Source: Chloroflexota bacterium (lineage in GTDB: Bacteria > Chloroflexota > UBA11872). From it: 64,000 nt of DNA. The first letter of the stretch is position 1. Each line of letters opens with the position of its first letter. The stretch is taken from assembly GCA_022820025.1 (NCBI GenBank), contig JAJEGF010000025.1, forward strand, positions 62,001 through 126,000, in the 5' to 3' direction. The notes beneath the pieces were generated by a model. It saw nothing but the letters and a program-made list of their open reading frames with translations. It did no database searches and had not been told where the DNA came from. This document shows positions 47,280-56,424 of the stretch, piece by piece. The translations under genes were made by a program, and so were the position numbers.

Positions 47280-48695
47280 GTGAGAGAGCGCGCGCGCCTC
47301 TTCGGCGGCACGCTGGCCGTCATTGACATTGCGCTCACGCTCCTGGCGCTCTATCTGGCCGACATCCTTCGGCACACCCTGCCGATTGGCGCCGGCGACG
47401 CCAACCTTCTCTCCTGGCTAACGATTCGCGAGTACGTGGTCGTCGGATTCGTGTGGGCGTTCTTCTTCCGAATGGTCCACCTCTACGATCACCGGCGGCT
47501 GCTGCGGGTCGTGGACGAAATCCGCGTGCTGATTCCGGCCATCATCTTTGCCACCGTCGTTCTTTTTGCGGCCTTTTTCGTCCTCAAGGTCGAATTCCTT
47601 TCACGACTGCTGTTTCTTTACTTCATCGCGCTCGACGCGCTGCTACTCATAAACCTCCGCTGGCTGCTCAACCTCGTGATGCGCAATCGTCGAATCTCCG
47701 GCCGCGGCGCAACTCGGGTTCTGGTTGTCGGCGCCGGTCCCGTCGGCGAACGCGTTGCAACCATGATTCGGGAACGTCCGTGGTCAGGTTTTCAGGTCGT
47801 CGGATTCGCTGACGACGATGCGGACAAGCTCGGCGAGCGGATTCATGACGCCCGCGTGCTGGGGGCCTGTAACGAGCTTGAGGATCTGATTGAGCGCCAC
47901 GAGGTGGACGACGTGTTGGTTGCCTTGCCAATGCACGCCCACGAGCGGATTCGCGAAATCGTCGTGGCGCTGGATAGCGTTCCTGTCAGAGTCCGGCTGG
48001 TCCCCGACGTGTTCCATCTCACGGCGGGGCGCGCGATGGCCGAGGACGTGTGGGGCCTTCCCTTGATCAGCGTGCGGGCGCCCGTCATCACCGGCTTCGA
48101 CCGCTTCGTCAAACGAGTCTTCGACCTGGTCCTGGCCGGGGTGTCGCTTGTGCTGATGGCTCCGCTGCTCGGCGTCCTGGCGCTCGCGGTCTACCTGGAC
48201 GGCGGACGGCCGGTCGTCTTTGCCCAGCGGCGCGTTGGCGAGACCGGCCGAATGTTCACCATGTTCAAGCTGCGCACGATGGTGCCGGACGCCGAGAGCC
48301 GTCAGGAAGCCGCGCTTCAGGACGGAGCCGCGGTCAACGCGGTCTACAAGCCGCTCAATGACCCGCGAGTAACCCGCGTTGGCCGGTTCCTCCGACGAAC
48401 GAGCCTGGACGAGTTGCCGCAACTCTGGAATGTGCTGCGCGGCGAAATGAGCCTGGTTGGCCCGCGCCCCGAACTTCCCTGGGTCGTTGAGCGCTACGAG
48501 TCCTGGCAGCGACAGCGTCTGGCGGTGCTACCCGGGATTACCGGCTGGTGGCAGGTAAGCGGCCGCGGAGAACTCCCCTTGCACGAGAATGTTGAATACG
48601 ACCTCTACTACATCCAGAACTACTCGCCGCTGCTCGATCTCACCATTCTGCTGCGCACTCTTTGGGTGGTCGCCCGCGGGCGGGGCGCCTATTAG
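47280..48695 (+). CDS. Undecaprenyl-phosphate hexose-1-phosphate transferase (WcaJ-like)
   Basis: Starts glycan assembly by moving a sugar-1-phosphate onto undecaprenyl phosphate. About 471 residues: four N-terminal membrane helices, a nucleotide-binding-like soluble domain ([17 protein letters not shown]), a re-entrant hydrophobic segment ([20 protein letters not shown]), then the catalytic domain with [35 protein letters not shown] and [16 protein letters not shown]. This is the full-length WcaJ/EpsL-type polyprenyl glycosylphosphotransferase layout. GTG start one base after the preceding stop. It closes the polysaccharide locus and faces a convergent gene across 135 bases that hold no clear terminator. 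Confidence 0.93.
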   Translation: MRERARLFGGTLAVIDIALTLLALYLADILRHTLPIGAGDANLLSWLTIREYVVVGFVWAFFFRMVHLYDHRRLLRVVDEIRVLIPAIIFATVVLFAAFFVLKVEFLSRLLFLYFIALDALLLINLRWLLNLVMRNRRISGRGATRVLVVGAGPVGERVATMIRERPWSGFQVVGFADDDADKLGERIHDARVLGACNELEDLIERHEVDDVLVALPMHAHERIREIVVALDSVPVRVRLVPDVFHLTAGRAMAEDVWGLPLISVRAPVITGFDRFVKRVFDLVLAGVSLVLMAPLLGVLALAVYLDGGRPVVFAQRRVGETGRMFTMFKLRTMVPDAESRQEAALQDGAAVNAVYKPLNDPRVTRVGRFLRRTSLDELPQLWNVLRGEMSLVGPRPELPWVVERYESWQRQRLAVLPGITGWWQVSGRGELPLHENVEYDLYYIQNYSPLLDLTILLRTLWVVARGRGAY

Positions 48696-48830
48696 CTGAA
48701 ACGCCGCGCGGAAAGCGCAACTCAGGTATCCCAGCCCCGCGTCTCAGGCGCGAGGACCGAAACTTATGGGCGTGGGCCCAGGCAACTAGCATCCGCCCCT
48801 CATGCGCGGCCAAAGGTAGCCCGCTGTCGG

Positions 48831-50120
48831 CTAGTCGTCCTCAGGGATCGTGCGACCGTGGCTCAGGCGACCTTCGAAGGTGTAGAAGGGGTCGTCCTCG
48901 GCTAGTGGCAGCGAGACGGTCGTGCCGGTTTCCTGAGATTTATACACAGCGCGCGTGAACTCGGCGTGGTGATGGGGCACGCGCAGGGGCGCCGGCGTGG
49001 ACGAATCGCCCAGGATCGACTCCAGCCAGATCTGGCTCTGGTACATCTCGGTGGCGCGCACAGGTGCGTCCAACACCTCGGCTTCCAGCGCCTCCAGCCG
49101 CTGAACCAGGGACGGGTCGTGATTTGACCCAAACTTCACGTTGGCTTCCCAACCGTTCTCGCGTGAGCCGAGCATCACCGCTGGAGCTCCCGGCGGCGAG
49201 TACTCCTGATGAAGAACCATCGAAGCCTCGCTCCCAATCACCTCGATCCGATAGGTCGGGTTGAGCGGGTTGTTGTGATGGAGCAGCGACGACTGCACCA
49301 GGCCACGAGCACCGTTGGCGAATTTCACGAGCGAGAGGGTCATGTCGTCGGTCTCGATGTAGCGCAGCATGGCGCCGGCATACGAGGTCACTTCAACGAT
49401 CGGCGAACCGACCACGAACAGAAAGGGATCGATGATGTAGCGCCCGTGGTGGAACACCGACGTTCCGCCTTCGCCGCCCCACGTGCCATGCCAATGTGTT
49501 GATCGGAAATAGGGCGACTGCGGTCGGAAGAGGTTCAACTCCACGCGGGCCATGGCCATCTGGCCCATCAGGCCGCTGGCGACGGCCCGTTGCGCGTGCC
49601 GCATCCCGCGGCTGTAGCGCGAACCGACTTGCACGTGCAACTTGATGCCCGACGCTTCCGCCGCTTCAAGCATGGCGTCGGCTTCCTCCACGCTGCGAGC
49701 CATCGGCCCCTGCGTAAAGACGTGGACGCCCTGAGCGGCGGCTTCCACCGTAGGCCCGCCACGCACCGAGGGCGCTGTAAGCAGCACGATGGCGTCCACG
49801 TCGGCTCCGGCCAGCAGTTCGGTATGACTCGAAAACTGCTGAATCGAGTTCGAGGCGGCGTCTTCGGCCGACTCGGCCTTGGCCAGCGCGTCGTCTCGCT
49901 CGCCCTCGCTGCGGGCGCCCGTGGCTATGGCGTGCTGGCGGGCGGCTTCGGCTCGGTAGCCGTGCGTCAGTCCCTCGGCCCGATCGCGTGCCAGCTCCGG
50001 GACCAGATCCGCCACGGCGACGACCTGCGCCAATTCGTGGAGCCCGAGGTAGATATCCGTATACAGGCGCGATATCCCGCCGCAACCTACAAAGCCAACT
50101 CTCAGTGGCGCCGTTGCCAT
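48831..50120 (-). CDS. Gfo/Idh/MocA-family oxidoreductase
   Basis: 429 residues with the N-terminal Rossmann start LRVGFVGCGGISRLY and a C-terminal beta-sheet domain. Family members oxidise or rearrange sugars and cyclitols with NAD(P). The usual EKP motif, whose lysine contacts cofactor and substrate, reads TQGPM here, so the lysine is absent and activity may be altered. An insertion of about 50 residues after the first beta-alpha units (ARDRAEGLTHGYRAEAARQ) is also unusual. ATG preceded by GGAGA. It begins the minus-strand side of the accessory region. Confidence 0.85.
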   Translation of the reverse strand: MATAPLRVGFVGCGGISRLYTDIYLGLHELAQVVAVADLVPELARDRAEGLTHGYRAEAARQHAIATGARSEGERDDALAKAESAEDAASNSIQQFSSHTELLAGADVDAIVLLTAPSVRGGPTVEAAAQGVHVFTQGPMARSVEEADAMLEAAEASGIKLHVQVGSRYSRGMRHAQRAVASGLMGQMAMARVELNLFRPQSPYFRSTHWHGTWGGEGGTSVFHHGRYIIDPFLFVVGSPIVEVTSYAGAMLRYIETDDMTLSLVKFANGARGLVQSSLLHHNNPLNPTYRIEVIGSEASMVLHQEYSPPGAPAVMLGSRENGWEANVKFGSNHDPSLVQRLEALEAEVLDAPVRATEMYQSQIWLESILGDSSTPAPLRVPHHHAEFTRAVYKSQETGTTVSLPLAEDDPFYTFEGRLSHGRTIPEDD

Positions 50121-50165
50121 GTCGTCATCTCCAGGGACCCTACTCCCGCCGTATCGTATCGGAGG

Positions 50166-50906
50166 CTAGGCGCGCCGCACCCCGGCCGCGACCAGCACCG
50201 GCCAGTCGAAGCGGCGTGAGTCCGCCGTCTCGCGCACGTTGAAGGCTGCGCGGACCTTCTCGCTACCGTTGAATCCACCCCACAGCTGGCCTCGAAGCTC
50301 GTCGGATACGCCCGTGCGGCTGCACCAGGAATCAAAGTCCTGCTCGGTGTGCGTGTGGACGGCGCGCTCGATAACGAGGCCAGCCTCTGTCATCAACTCG
50401 AGCACCTGGGCCGCGTAGCGATTGCAGACGTGGGACGGATCGCGTGCCAGCTCGATCGCGTGCATGGCCTCGGCCACTTCGACGTCGTCGGGTGAGATCG
50501 TGTCCGCAATCACCACCCGTCCGCCCACCCGAACGACGCGGGCCATTTCTGAGATGGCCAGGCTGCCGTCGAGATAGTGATGGAAGGCATGGCGGCATGT
50601 GACAACGTCGAACGTCTGCTCGCCGAACGCCAGCGCGTGCGTGTCGGTCTGAACGACTTGGAGGGCCGTTGGCGCGGTGGCGCGTGTGTGCCGCAGCATG
50701 TTGGGGGCAATATCCGCCGCCACCACCCGGGTCGACTGAGCCGCTAGCGTATGGGCGGTAAAGCCCGTGCCTGTGCTTACATCCAGCACCAGGTCGCCCG
50801 GACGCGTCTGTGCCAACTCGCGCGTGAGATCCAGGGTCGGGCCTTCGCGATGGCTCGCCGATTGCGCATACGCGGCTACGCGGTCGTCAAATGCCGCCTG
50901 GCTCAC
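50166..50906 (-). CDS. Class I SAM-dependent methyltransferase (UbiE-like)
   Basis: 246 residues with VLDVSTGTGFTA (motif I, Ser in place of the more usual Gly/Cys), VVAADIAPNML, FDVVTCRHAFHHYLD and RVVRVGGRVVIADT. The layout resembles small-molecule methyltransferases of the UbiE/Methyltransf_11 type. GTG start in a 4-base overlap with the aminotransferase, so the two are co-expressed. Substrate unknown. Confidence 0.87.
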   Translation of the reverse strand: MSQAAFDDRVAAYAQSASHREGPTLDLTRELAQTRPGDLVLDVSTGTGFTAHTLAAQSTRVVAADIAPNMLRHTRATAPTALQVVQTDTHALAFGEQTFDVVTCRHAFHHYLDGSLAISEMARVVRVGGRVVIADTISPDDVEVAEAMHAIELARDPSHVCNRYAAQVLELMTEAGLVIERAVHTHTEQDFDSWCSRTGVSDELRGQLWGGFNGSEKVRAAFNVRETADSRRFDWPVLVAAGVRRA

Positions 50907-52285
50907 TCCTCGAACGTTTCCAGGGTCTCCGCGATCGACGCGTCAAGGATGTCCAGCATCTCGTCAATCTCTTCCGCCGTTGAGGTCAGCGGTGGCGCCA
51001 GGACATACGTGTGGTCCCCCATGCGCCCGATCAGGCCATTGCTTCTGGCGGTTCGGCCCACCGCGCGGCAGAGCAGATTATGGTCGGGATAGGGCGAGCG
51101 CGTGGCCCGATCGCTCACGAACTCCACGCCCTGCAACATGCCGATTCCGGCCACACGTCCGATTTGCTCATATCGAGACATCAGCTCATCCATACCGTCC
51201 CGGAGCTGCCGGCCGCGTTCGCGGCCGTTGTCGAGCGCGCCACCCTCCACGATCTGCCGAACGGCTTCCAGTCCCGCCGCGCAGGCAACCGGGTTCCCGG
51301 AGTAGGTGTGGCCAGCGTTGAAGTGCACGCCGTCGCCGAGTTCGCCCCAGAACGCGCTGGCAACGCGCTCGGTCATCATCACGGCAGCCAGTGCCGCGTA
51401 CCCACCACTGATGCCCTTGCCGACCGACATGATGTCGGGGCACGTCTCGTACACGTCCGCCGCAAACAGCTCGCCGAGTCGACCAAAGCCGGTGATGATC
51501 TCGTCAAATATCAGCAGCACGCTATGTTGATCGCAGACCTCACGCAGGATCTTGAAGTATTCGATCGGCGGCGCGATCAAGCCCTCGGCCGACATCACAA
51601 CGGGATCCGCGATTAGCGCGGCGACCGTTTCCGGACCCTCGCCCACGATGACGTGGTCTACGAGTTCGGCGCAGCGGATTGCGCTCTCCAATTCATCGAG
51701 TCCAAACGGGGAGCGATAGCCGTCCGGCGGAAGGACGTGTACGAAGCCGGTCGGAAACGGTTCGTAGGGCAGCTTGCGGGAGGCACCGCCGCTGGCGGCC
51801 AACGCGCCCATGGTGGCGCCGTGGTAGCTCTTATAGCGCGAGATGATCTTGTACTTGCCCGGGTTACCCGTTTGCGCGTGGAACTGGCGCGCGAGCTTGA
51901 AGGCGGTCTCGTTGGCTTCGGAACCGCCGCTGGTGAACTTCACGTGGGTCAACGGTTCGGGCGTTATCTCGGCCAGCCGCTCCGCCAACGCAATTGCCGG
52001 CTCGGAGGCCGCGTAGAGGGGCAGGGTCAGCGCAATGCGATTCAACTGCGCGGTCATCGCGTCGATGATTCCCTGGTTGCGATGCCCGACCTGAACGGCC
52101 GCGACCCCGGCCAGTCCGTCGATGTACCACTGCCCCGTGTGGTCGCGAACCCGAACGCCGTCGCCCTCGACGAGGACCAGCGGGTCGTCCATGAAACTCT
52201 TCATCTGGTTGAAGTCGACAACCAGGTTGTTCAGGCCCGGATAGGTATCGGTGATAGGCGTGTCCGCCAGCTTCACGTCTTGCAT
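50903..52285 (-). CDS. Class III PLP-dependent aminotransferase (omega-aminotransferase type)
   Basis: About 460 residues with FTSGGSEANETAFK, YHGATMGALAASGG, LLIFDEIITGFGR and the PLP lysine in SVGKGISGGYAALAAV (residue 290 of this start). The C-terminal PPLTSTAEEIDEML region and length match beta-alanine/putrescine-pyruvate-type transaminases. An ATG 8 codons upstream is also in frame, but the one used has GAGG at short spacing. It diverges from the LanC-like gene and is coupled to a methyltransferase. Amine donor unknown. Confidence 0.92.
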   Translation of the reverse strand: MQDVKLADTPITDTYPGLNNLVVDFNQMKSFMDDPLVLVEGDGVRVRDHTGQWYIDGLAGVAAVQVGHRNQGIIDAMTAQLNRIALTLPLYAASEPAIALAERLAEITPEPLTHVKFTSGGSEANETAFKLARQFHAQTGNPGKYKIISRYKSYHGATMGALAASGGASRKLPYEPFPTGFVHVLPPDGYRSPFGLDELESAIRCAELVDHVIVGEGPETVAALIADPVVMSAEGLIAPPIEYFKILREVCDQHSVLLIFDEIITGFGRLGELFAADVYETCPDIMSVGKGISGGYAALAAVMMTERVASAFWGELGDGVHFNAGHTYSGNPVACAAGLEAVRQIVEGGALDNGRERGRQLRDGMDELMSRYEQIGRVAGIGMLQGVEFVSDRATRSPYPDHNLLCRAVGRTARSNGLIGRMGDHTYVLAPPLTSTAEEIDEMLDILDASIAETLETFEE

Positions 52286-52399
52286 TGGTGCCTCGGTCTC
52301 CCGCGTCATTGGCTGAGACTACGTGCCCCACGCCAGCTTGTCGCGCCGGGTCAAAAATGATCGGGTACCGTGAGGCCGCTCGCAGCGCCCTGAATCGCT

Positions 52400-53611
52400 A
52401 TGCCCGACGACGGATTCCTGGCAGCCGCCCAGAGCGTGGCCGATAGCATCGCTGCGCAGGCGCGTCCCGCCGTTGGCGGCGCGCGCTGGGAAACGCGCAG
52501 CTACACCGGCAGGTCGCAGTACTCAACCGCCGTGTTTGGCGGGACGGCCGGTGTGGTGTTCCTGTTCGCCGACCTGTTCCGCGTGACCGGCGATCCGAAA
52601 GCCCGCGAAGTGGCCGAAGCGGCGGCGATGTGGGTGGAAGGCCAGTCCAAGGCCGACCTCCGAGATCCCAGCGCCGACGCGGGCTTGTACTTCGGCATGT
52701 CGGGCCACGGTCAGATGTGCCTGCACCTCTATGAAGCCACCGGACGCGAGCGCTGGCTGCGCGACGCGCAGGCGCGGGCCAGGGCCGTGTCCCGTGCATC
52801 CTGGCCGGACGCTCACGTGCTGAGTGGGTCGGCCGGCAGCGTGATCTTTCTCCTCCGCCTTCACCAGGCCACGAAGGATCAGGGCGTGCTGGATGCCGCG
52901 GTGCTGGCCGGAAACCACATTGCCGAGACGGTTGAACGCGACACGGAAGGCGCGCGCTGGGATTGGTTGCGGGAAGACCAGGTTCGCTTTAGCGCCGGCT
53001 TCGTCCACGGCGCCAGCGGCATCGCCTACGCGTTGGCGGAACTCTGGCGCTTTACCGGCGATGACGCGCTCAAGAACCTCGTTTGCGACGCCTGGCGCTG
53101 GATTGAGGCCGTGGCGCTGGATGACGAGCGAGGCATCTGCTGGAATCGCTGGCCGGGCGATCCGCACCGGCCGCGGGTGCAGTGGTGCCACGGGGCGCCG
53201 GGCATTGGGCTGGCCGCAGCCCGAGCGGCGGAGATCTTCGACGACGACGACCTGCGCCGCTTCGCCGAGCGCTGCGCCCACGCCACCCTCGCCGCCGGTG
53301 ACGTCCGCAACAACCCCAGCCAGTGCCACGGCCTGGCCGGCAACGCCGAGTTGTTCATCGAACTGGCCCGAGTGACAGGAGACGATTCTTGGCTGGCTCA
53401 TGCGCGCGCCTTTGGGGACCGGGCTCGTGGCTATCGAGAAGAGCATGACGGCGGAGTGCGATGGATGGGTGACGAGCCGGGCAACTACAGTCCGGATTTC
53501 ATGCTTGGGTCGGCCGGGCTCGGGCACTTTTTCCTGCGGCTCGCACGACCTGACCAGGTGCAAATGCCGCTCATGGTCCGACCGAATTACACGGAGGAGC
53601 GTCCATCGTGA
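52400..53611 (+). CDS. LanC-like cyclase-family protein (orphan)
   Basis: 403-residue alpha/alpha-toroid of the lanthionine synthetase C family, which adds thiols to dehydrated Ser/Thr residues at a zinc site. The expected active-site set is present: FVHGASG (His203), RVQWCHGAPG (Arg259, Cys263) and QCHGLAGN (Cys309, His310). These correspond to the His, Arg, Cys, Cys-His set of NisC. Repeat segments FGMSGHG and LSGSAGS mark other toroid blades. No LanB/LanM dehydratase or obvious precursor peptide is in the window. It overlaps the following Gfo/Idh gene by a GTGA, so its partner may be a sugar-type oxidoreductase rather than a lantibiotic system. Confidence 0.85.
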   Translation: MPDDGFLAAAQSVADSIAAQARPAVGGARWETRSYTGRSQYSTAVFGGTAGVVFLFADLFRVTGDPKAREVAEAAAMWVEGQSKADLRDPSADAGLYFGMSGHGQMCLHLYEATGRERWLRDAQARARAVSRASWPDAHVLSGSAGSVIFLLRLHQATKDQGVLDAAVLAGNHIAETVERDTEGARWDWLREDQVRFSAGFVHGASGIAYALAELWRFTGDDALKNLVCDAWRWIEAVALDDERGICWNRWPGDPHRPRVQWCHGAPGIGLAAARAAEIFDDDDLRRFAERCAHATLAAGDVRNNPSQCHGLAGNAELFIELARVTGDDSWLAHARAFGDRARGYREEHDGGVRWMGDEPGNYSPDFMLGSAGLGHFFLRLARPDQVQMPLMVRPNYTEERPS

Positions 53612-54636
53612 GCAAGCAGTCCGTACGTCTTGGGGTGCTCGGCGCGCAGCACGGTCACGCCGCGGGCAAGTTGCGCTGGCTGCGGGATCTTTCGGAAATC
53701 GACCTTGCTGGCGTTTACGAGCCGTGCTCCGAAACACGCGCCGCCAACGAGGCCGAACCCAACTCGGCTGGCGTTCCCTATCTCGACGACATCGACCGGT
53801 TGCTGGACGACGCCTCTGTGCTCGGTATCGTCATAGGCGGCGCCGAGCGCCAGAACCCTGCATATGCGCGCCGGGCGCTGCAGGCAGGCAAACACCTCTT
53901 GATGGAAAAGGCCTGCGGCTGGACCCATGCTCATGTGGATGAACTGACGGGCCTGGCCGAGTCATCCGGTCTGCTGTTCCAGATGGGCTACAACAACCGC
54001 CTGACGCCGCACTTCCGCCGCGTGCTGGACATGGTGGATCGCGGCGACTTCGGCGACATCTACCGCGTGCGCTCGCACATGTGCAGCTTCTACAACCCCT
54101 CGGCCGACACCTACCTGGGCCGCGACCGGTACTTCAACGGCGGCATCTTCTACAACCTTGGTTCCCACGCGCTGGACATGGCGATGGCCGTTTTGGGGAC
54201 GCCCGCCACAGTCCACCCATTTCTTCGCTGCGACCGCTTCACCGAGTCCGGCTACGTCGACAACGCCACCGTGGTGCTGGAGTACCCGAGCGCGATCGCG
54301 ACCCTTGAAGCCAGCCACCTCGAAACCGAGCAGGTACGCCCGCGTAGTTTCGAGGTCTACGGTTCGGAGGCCCAGGCCATCGTTTCCCCCTGGGCGTCCA
54401 TTGGCGACCGCTCGCCGGCGGTGGCCATACACCGGGGCGGACCTGGCGCGGGTGCGGACGGCTGGAAGGTCTATGGCACCGGACGCGAAGCGCCGTTCCG
54501 CGACGACGTTGAGCACTTCGTGGCCTGCATCCGCGGCGAGCGCGAACCCCGCTTCGGCTACGCCCACGACCGCGCCGTCCACCACACCCTCATGGATATC
54601 TGCGGCGAGACCGACGTCGAGGAAGAGGTTGTCTAG
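53608..54636 (+). CDS. Gfo/Idh/MocA-family oxidoreductase
   Basis: 342 residues: Rossmann start VRLGVLGAQHGHAAG, a C-terminal sheet domain, and HALDMAMAVLG. The EKP motif reads MEKACGW, keeping the lysine but not the proline. GTG start in a GTGA overlap with the LanC-like gene shows tight coupling between the two. Substrate unknown; likely a sugar or cyclitol derivative. Confidence 0.87.
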   Translation: MSKQSVRLGVLGAQHGHAAGKLRWLRDLSEIDLAGVYEPCSETRAANEAEPNSAGVPYLDDIDRLLDDASVLGIVIGGAERQNPAYARRALQAGKHLLMEKACGWTHAHVDELTGLAESSGLLFQMGYNNRLTPHFRRVLDMVDRGDFGDIYRVRSHMCSFYNPSADTYLGRDRYFNGGIFYNLGSHALDMAMAVLGTPATVHPFLRCDRFTESGYVDNATVVLEYPSAIATLEASHLETEQVRPRSFEVYGSEAQAIVSPWASIGDRSPAVAIHRGGPGAGADGWKVYGTGREAPFRDDVEHFVACIRGEREPRFGYAHDRAVHHTLMDICGETDVEEEVV

Positions 54637-54676
54637 CATCGGCATCGCGTTCCGGGCTGCAACTTGGACAGGGCAC

Positions 54677-54705
54677 TTGAAGCATGAGTAAATCGTAGTT
54701 ACAAT
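54677..54705 (+). promoter_or_regulatory. Promoter of the brnT-brnA pair
   Basis: TTGAAG and TACAAT are separated by exactly 17 bases, a good sigma-70-type match. Transcription would start about 7 bases after the -10, at or next to the GTG of brnT, so the transcript may be leaderless. BrnTA promoters are usually repressed by the toxin-antitoxin complex, but I see no clear operator repeat. Confidence 0.65.
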
Positions 54706-54711
54706 ATAAAC

Positions 54712-54972
54712 GTGCAGTACGAGTGGGATGAGGCGAAGCGTCAGTCGAATGCGCAGAAGCATGGGATCGACTTCGCGGCGGTCGAAGGGTTCGACTGGGA
54801 GAGCGCGCTGGTCGAACGTTCCGATCGCGGAGGCGAGGTTCGCTACGTGGCCATTGGCTACATCGACGTCCGGCTCTGCTGCATCGTGTTCACGGAACGC
54901 CGCGCGCGGATTCGAGTGATCAGCCTGCGTTGTGCCAGCCGACGGGAGGAACGGAGATATGCCCAAGCTTAG
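54712..54972 (+). CDS. brnT: BrnT-family toxin (RelE-like ribonuclease)
   Basis: 86 residues with the BrnT opening YEWDEAKRQSNAQKHGIDF, then the central R.VAIGYIDVRLCCIVFTERR and the C-terminal IRVISLRCASRREERRYAQA. BrnT toxins are small RelE-fold RNases that inhibit translation until bound by BrnA. The start is GTG with no upstream ribosome-binding site; its codon coincides with the expected transcription start. It overlaps the antitoxin gene by 14 bases, giving the usual toxin-first order of this family. Confidence 0.9.
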   Translation: MQYEWDEAKRQSNAQKHGIDFAAVEGFDWESALVERSDRGGEVRYVAIGYIDVRLCCIVFTERRARIRVISLRCASRREERRYAQA

Positions 54973-55273
54973 GCCGGGCCACGTCAGCCCGACGCCTGAC
55001 GAAGACTACGAGATCAACGTTGCCGTTGCCGCCGACCCCGAGACGTCCGAGCTGGATGACGCCTGGTTCAAGCGCGCCAGGCCCGCCAGCGAGGTCGTGC
55101 CGCACATCGTGCGCCGGTACCGGCGCACGCGCGGCAAGCAGCGGGCGCCCACGAAGACCCAGATCACGCTGCGGCTCGATGCTGACCTGGTGCTCCACTT
55201 TCGCGAGACCGGGAAGGGGTGGCAGACACGCATGAATGACACTCTGCGCGAAGCGGTATTCGAGGACGAATGA
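54959..55273 (+). CDS. brnA: BrnA-family antitoxin
   Basis: 104 residues. The C-terminal KTQITLRLDADLVLHFRETGKGWQTRMNDTLREAV is the ribbon-helix-helix DNA-binding signature of BrnA, which neutralises BrnT and represses the operon. An N-terminal acidic-to-basic linker (DPETSELDDAWFKRARPASE) probably contacts the toxin. The frame opens nine codons earlier, but the ATG used has GGGAGG at the correct spacing. The gene pair lies between two Gfo/Idh clusters. Confidence 0.92.
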   Translation: MPKLRPGHVSPTPDEDYEINVAVAADPETSELDDAWFKRARPASEVVPHIVRRYRRTRGKQRAPTKTQITLRLDADLVLHFRETGKGWQTRMNDTLREAVFEDE

Positions 55274-55318
55274 CGCCCAGAACCGATCCGCTCACGCAAC
55301 CGGTCGACCTGCGTCCGG

Positions 55319-56413
55319 CTAGTCGACCTTGTCTTTGGCGTAGACGAGTGGGCGGCGGATGTCGTAGGCGCCGGGATAGCGGACTTTCAGCGAACCTTCG
55401 TTAATCGCGGCTTCGAGGGGGGCGAGCTTGGTCTGGATGGGTACCTGGACCAGCGTGTGGGTACGTGCGCTCTCGTAGAGCCCCATCAGGATCGACTGCG
55501 ACTTGATGGCGTGGTGTGCGTTCTGGCGGTGGTCGTCAATGTCGCCGTTGAGCCAGGCCACAAGCTCGTTGGCCTGTTCCAGCATGAAATTCGTTGCGAC
55601 GCCGTCCCACGGCTCGTTCAGGTCCTCGCGGTTGCCTGAAATCAGCTGGACGCCGTACGACATCGAAATCGCGGGATCGCTTGGCTCCACAATCAGCATT
55701 CCATCGTCGCCGGTGACCACGAAGGCGCGGTTGCCTACGTCGCCGCCAGGGCCGATGTCGTTGTCGTAGACGATCCGCGCGCCGCCTTCAACCGCGGCGA
55801 TGCAGAAGCAGAGGTCCTCGCAGTAGTAGCCCCGCTCGTAGCGGTCCGTCTCTCGCTGCACCTGTCCAAGCACCCAGAGCGGTTCGGGATCCCCAAGCAG
55901 ATACAGCGAGCGGTCGATGAGGTGCGACCCCTGGTTGAGCAAGCCGCCCTCTTCCACGCTGACCTTTACCACCAACGGCTTCCCGATGGCGCCGTCGGCG
56001 ATCAGGCCGCGGGCGCGTTCGAAGGCGCGCATGTGGCGGCCCTGGTAGCCGCACAGCAGCTTGATGCCTGCGGCGTTACAGGTCGCCAGCATGGCGTCGG
56101 CTTCGCCCATCGAGTTGGCCAGCGGCTTCTCGGAGATGATCGCCTGGACCGGATAGCGCGCGGCCAGCAGGGTCATCATGGGATGCAGCGCCGCCGGCGT
56201 GGTGACGCTGACGATGTCCAGCGACTCGGTTTCCAGCATGGCCGTGGCGTCGGTGTAGCGGCCGGGTACGTCGTACTGGTCGGCGACTTCCTCGAGCCGT
56301 GCTTCGTCGATGTCGCAGACCGCCGCGACCTCGACTCCGTCGGCCTCGTCGAACCCGCGAACGTGCGACTGACCGAGATTCAGTCCGATGACTCCAGCGC
56401 GGTATGTCGTCAT
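55319..56413 (-). CDS. Gfo/Idh/MocA-family oxidoreductase
   Basis: 364 residues with GVIGLNLGQSHVRGF, VCDIDEARLEEVADQYDV, SEKPLANSMGEADAML (intact EKP) and GSHLIDRSLYLLGDPEPLWVLGQVQRETDRYERG. The sequence strongly resembles its two upstream neighbours, indicating tandem duplication. It is third in a minus-strand run, 11 bases after the next one. It probably oxidises a sugar-derived substrate with NAD(P). Confidence 0.88.
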   Translation of the reverse strand: MTTYRAGVIGLNLGQSHVRGFDEADGVEVAAVCDIDEARLEEVADQYDVPGRYTDATAMLETESLDIVSVTTPAALHPMMTLLAARYPVQAIISEKPLANSMGEADAMLATCNAAGIKLLCGYQGRHMRAFERARGLIADGAIGKPLVVKVSVEEGGLLNQGSHLIDRSLYLLGDPEPLWVLGQVQRETDRYERGYYCEDLCFCIAAVEGGARIVYDNDIGPGGDVGNRAFVVTGDDGMLIVEPSDPAISMSYGVQLISGNREDLNEPWDGVATNFMLEQANELVAWLNGDIDDHRQNAHHAIKSQSILMGLYESARTHTLVQVPIQTKLAPLEAAINEGSLKVRYPGAYDIRRPLVYAKDKVD

Positions 56414-56424
56414 GTCAGCGGCCC

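Noticed and set aside
48696-48830. Terminator between the convergent WcaJ-like and Gfo/Idh genes
   Set aside because: Several short GC repeats exist, but none forms a convincing stem followed by a T-run on either strand.
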